This document shows positions 54,901 to 54,901 of a stretch of DNA of 54,901 nucleotides, one piece after another (position 1 is the first letter of the stretch; each line of letters opens with the position of its first letter). The stretch is from JBCCMQ01 sp039026235 (GTDB lineage Bacteria; Pseudomonadota; Alphaproteobacteria; Rhodobacterales; Rhodobacteraceae). Made by a program: the position numbers and the translations under genes. Where the stretch lies: positions 1 to 54,901 of the forward strand of contig JBCCMQ010000020.1 of the NCBI GenBank assembly GCA_039026235.1, given 5' to 3'. Below the pieces are notes generated by a model. It was not told the origin of the DNA, did no database searches, and saw nothing but the letters and a program-made list of their open reading frames with translations.

Positions 54901-54901
54901 G

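Overview
The window is about 55 kb of chromosome from an alphaproteobacterium, most likely a member of the Rhodobacteraceae/Roseobacter group. Pointers are the F1-only ATP synthase operon in the order atpH-A-G-(extra gene)-D-C without F0 genes, the short HisG with a HisZ partner, the XdhABC xanthine dehydrogenase, lineage-typical families (DUF1489, DUF2125, Hint-domain proteins, homospermidine synthase), high GC, and dense gene packing with many ATGA/GTGA stop-start overlaps. No tRNA, rRNA, CRISPR array or intact mobile element was seen.

Layout. 1-3.3 kb: the broken 3' end of an IS5-type transposase, a 2-hydroxychromene-2-carboxylate isomerase, prs, and an MscS channel. 3.4-9.4 kb: the F1 operon (minus strand) carrying a phytanoyl-CoA-dioxygenase-like gene between gamma and beta. 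9.6-13.7 kb: a methyltransferase, a glyoxalase II, and clpA followed by a clear terminator. 13.8-17.7 kb: a MotA/MotB-like (ExbB/OmpA-type) pair whose B partner has a very long coiled coil with five 28-residue repeats. 17.8-24.5 kb: ChaC-like cyclotransferase, DUF2125 protein, an overlapping hisC-tyrA-extensin-like operon, homospermidine synthase and rpsD. 24.7-27.3 kb: an accessory pocket with a Hint-domain protein and an unrecognised 404-residue orphan with strongly uneven base composition. 27.3-30.4 kb: a class II (B12) ribonucleotide reductase carrying an apparent repressor-type HTH insert, and a DUF1489 protein. 30.8-34.8 kb: hisS-hisZ-hisG, slyX and a GNAT gene. 34.9-39.7 kb: an Lrp/AsnC regulator divergent from phhA, then dnaE. 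40.0-49.4 kb: an apparently single operon, xdhABC plus a complete BMP-type ABC importer, ended by a strong terminator. 49.6-54.9 kb: a small membrane protein, a PLD-like protein, aldo/keto reductase, FAD oxidoreductase and methyltransferase genes, and a second Hint-domain gene running off the right edge.

Two metabolic themes stand out. Purine/nucleoside uptake is translationally coupled to xanthine oxidation (xdh-BMP operon). Aromatic amino acid and histidine metabolism is spread over hisC-tyrA, hisSZG and phhA with its probable Lrp-type regulator. The best candidates for something new are the HTH-containing NrdJ, the 404-residue orphan with a perfect 20-bp palindrome in its leader, the dioxygenase embedded in the ATP synthase operon, and the long coiled-coil stator-like pair. 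I did not find an unmistakable new multi-gene system.
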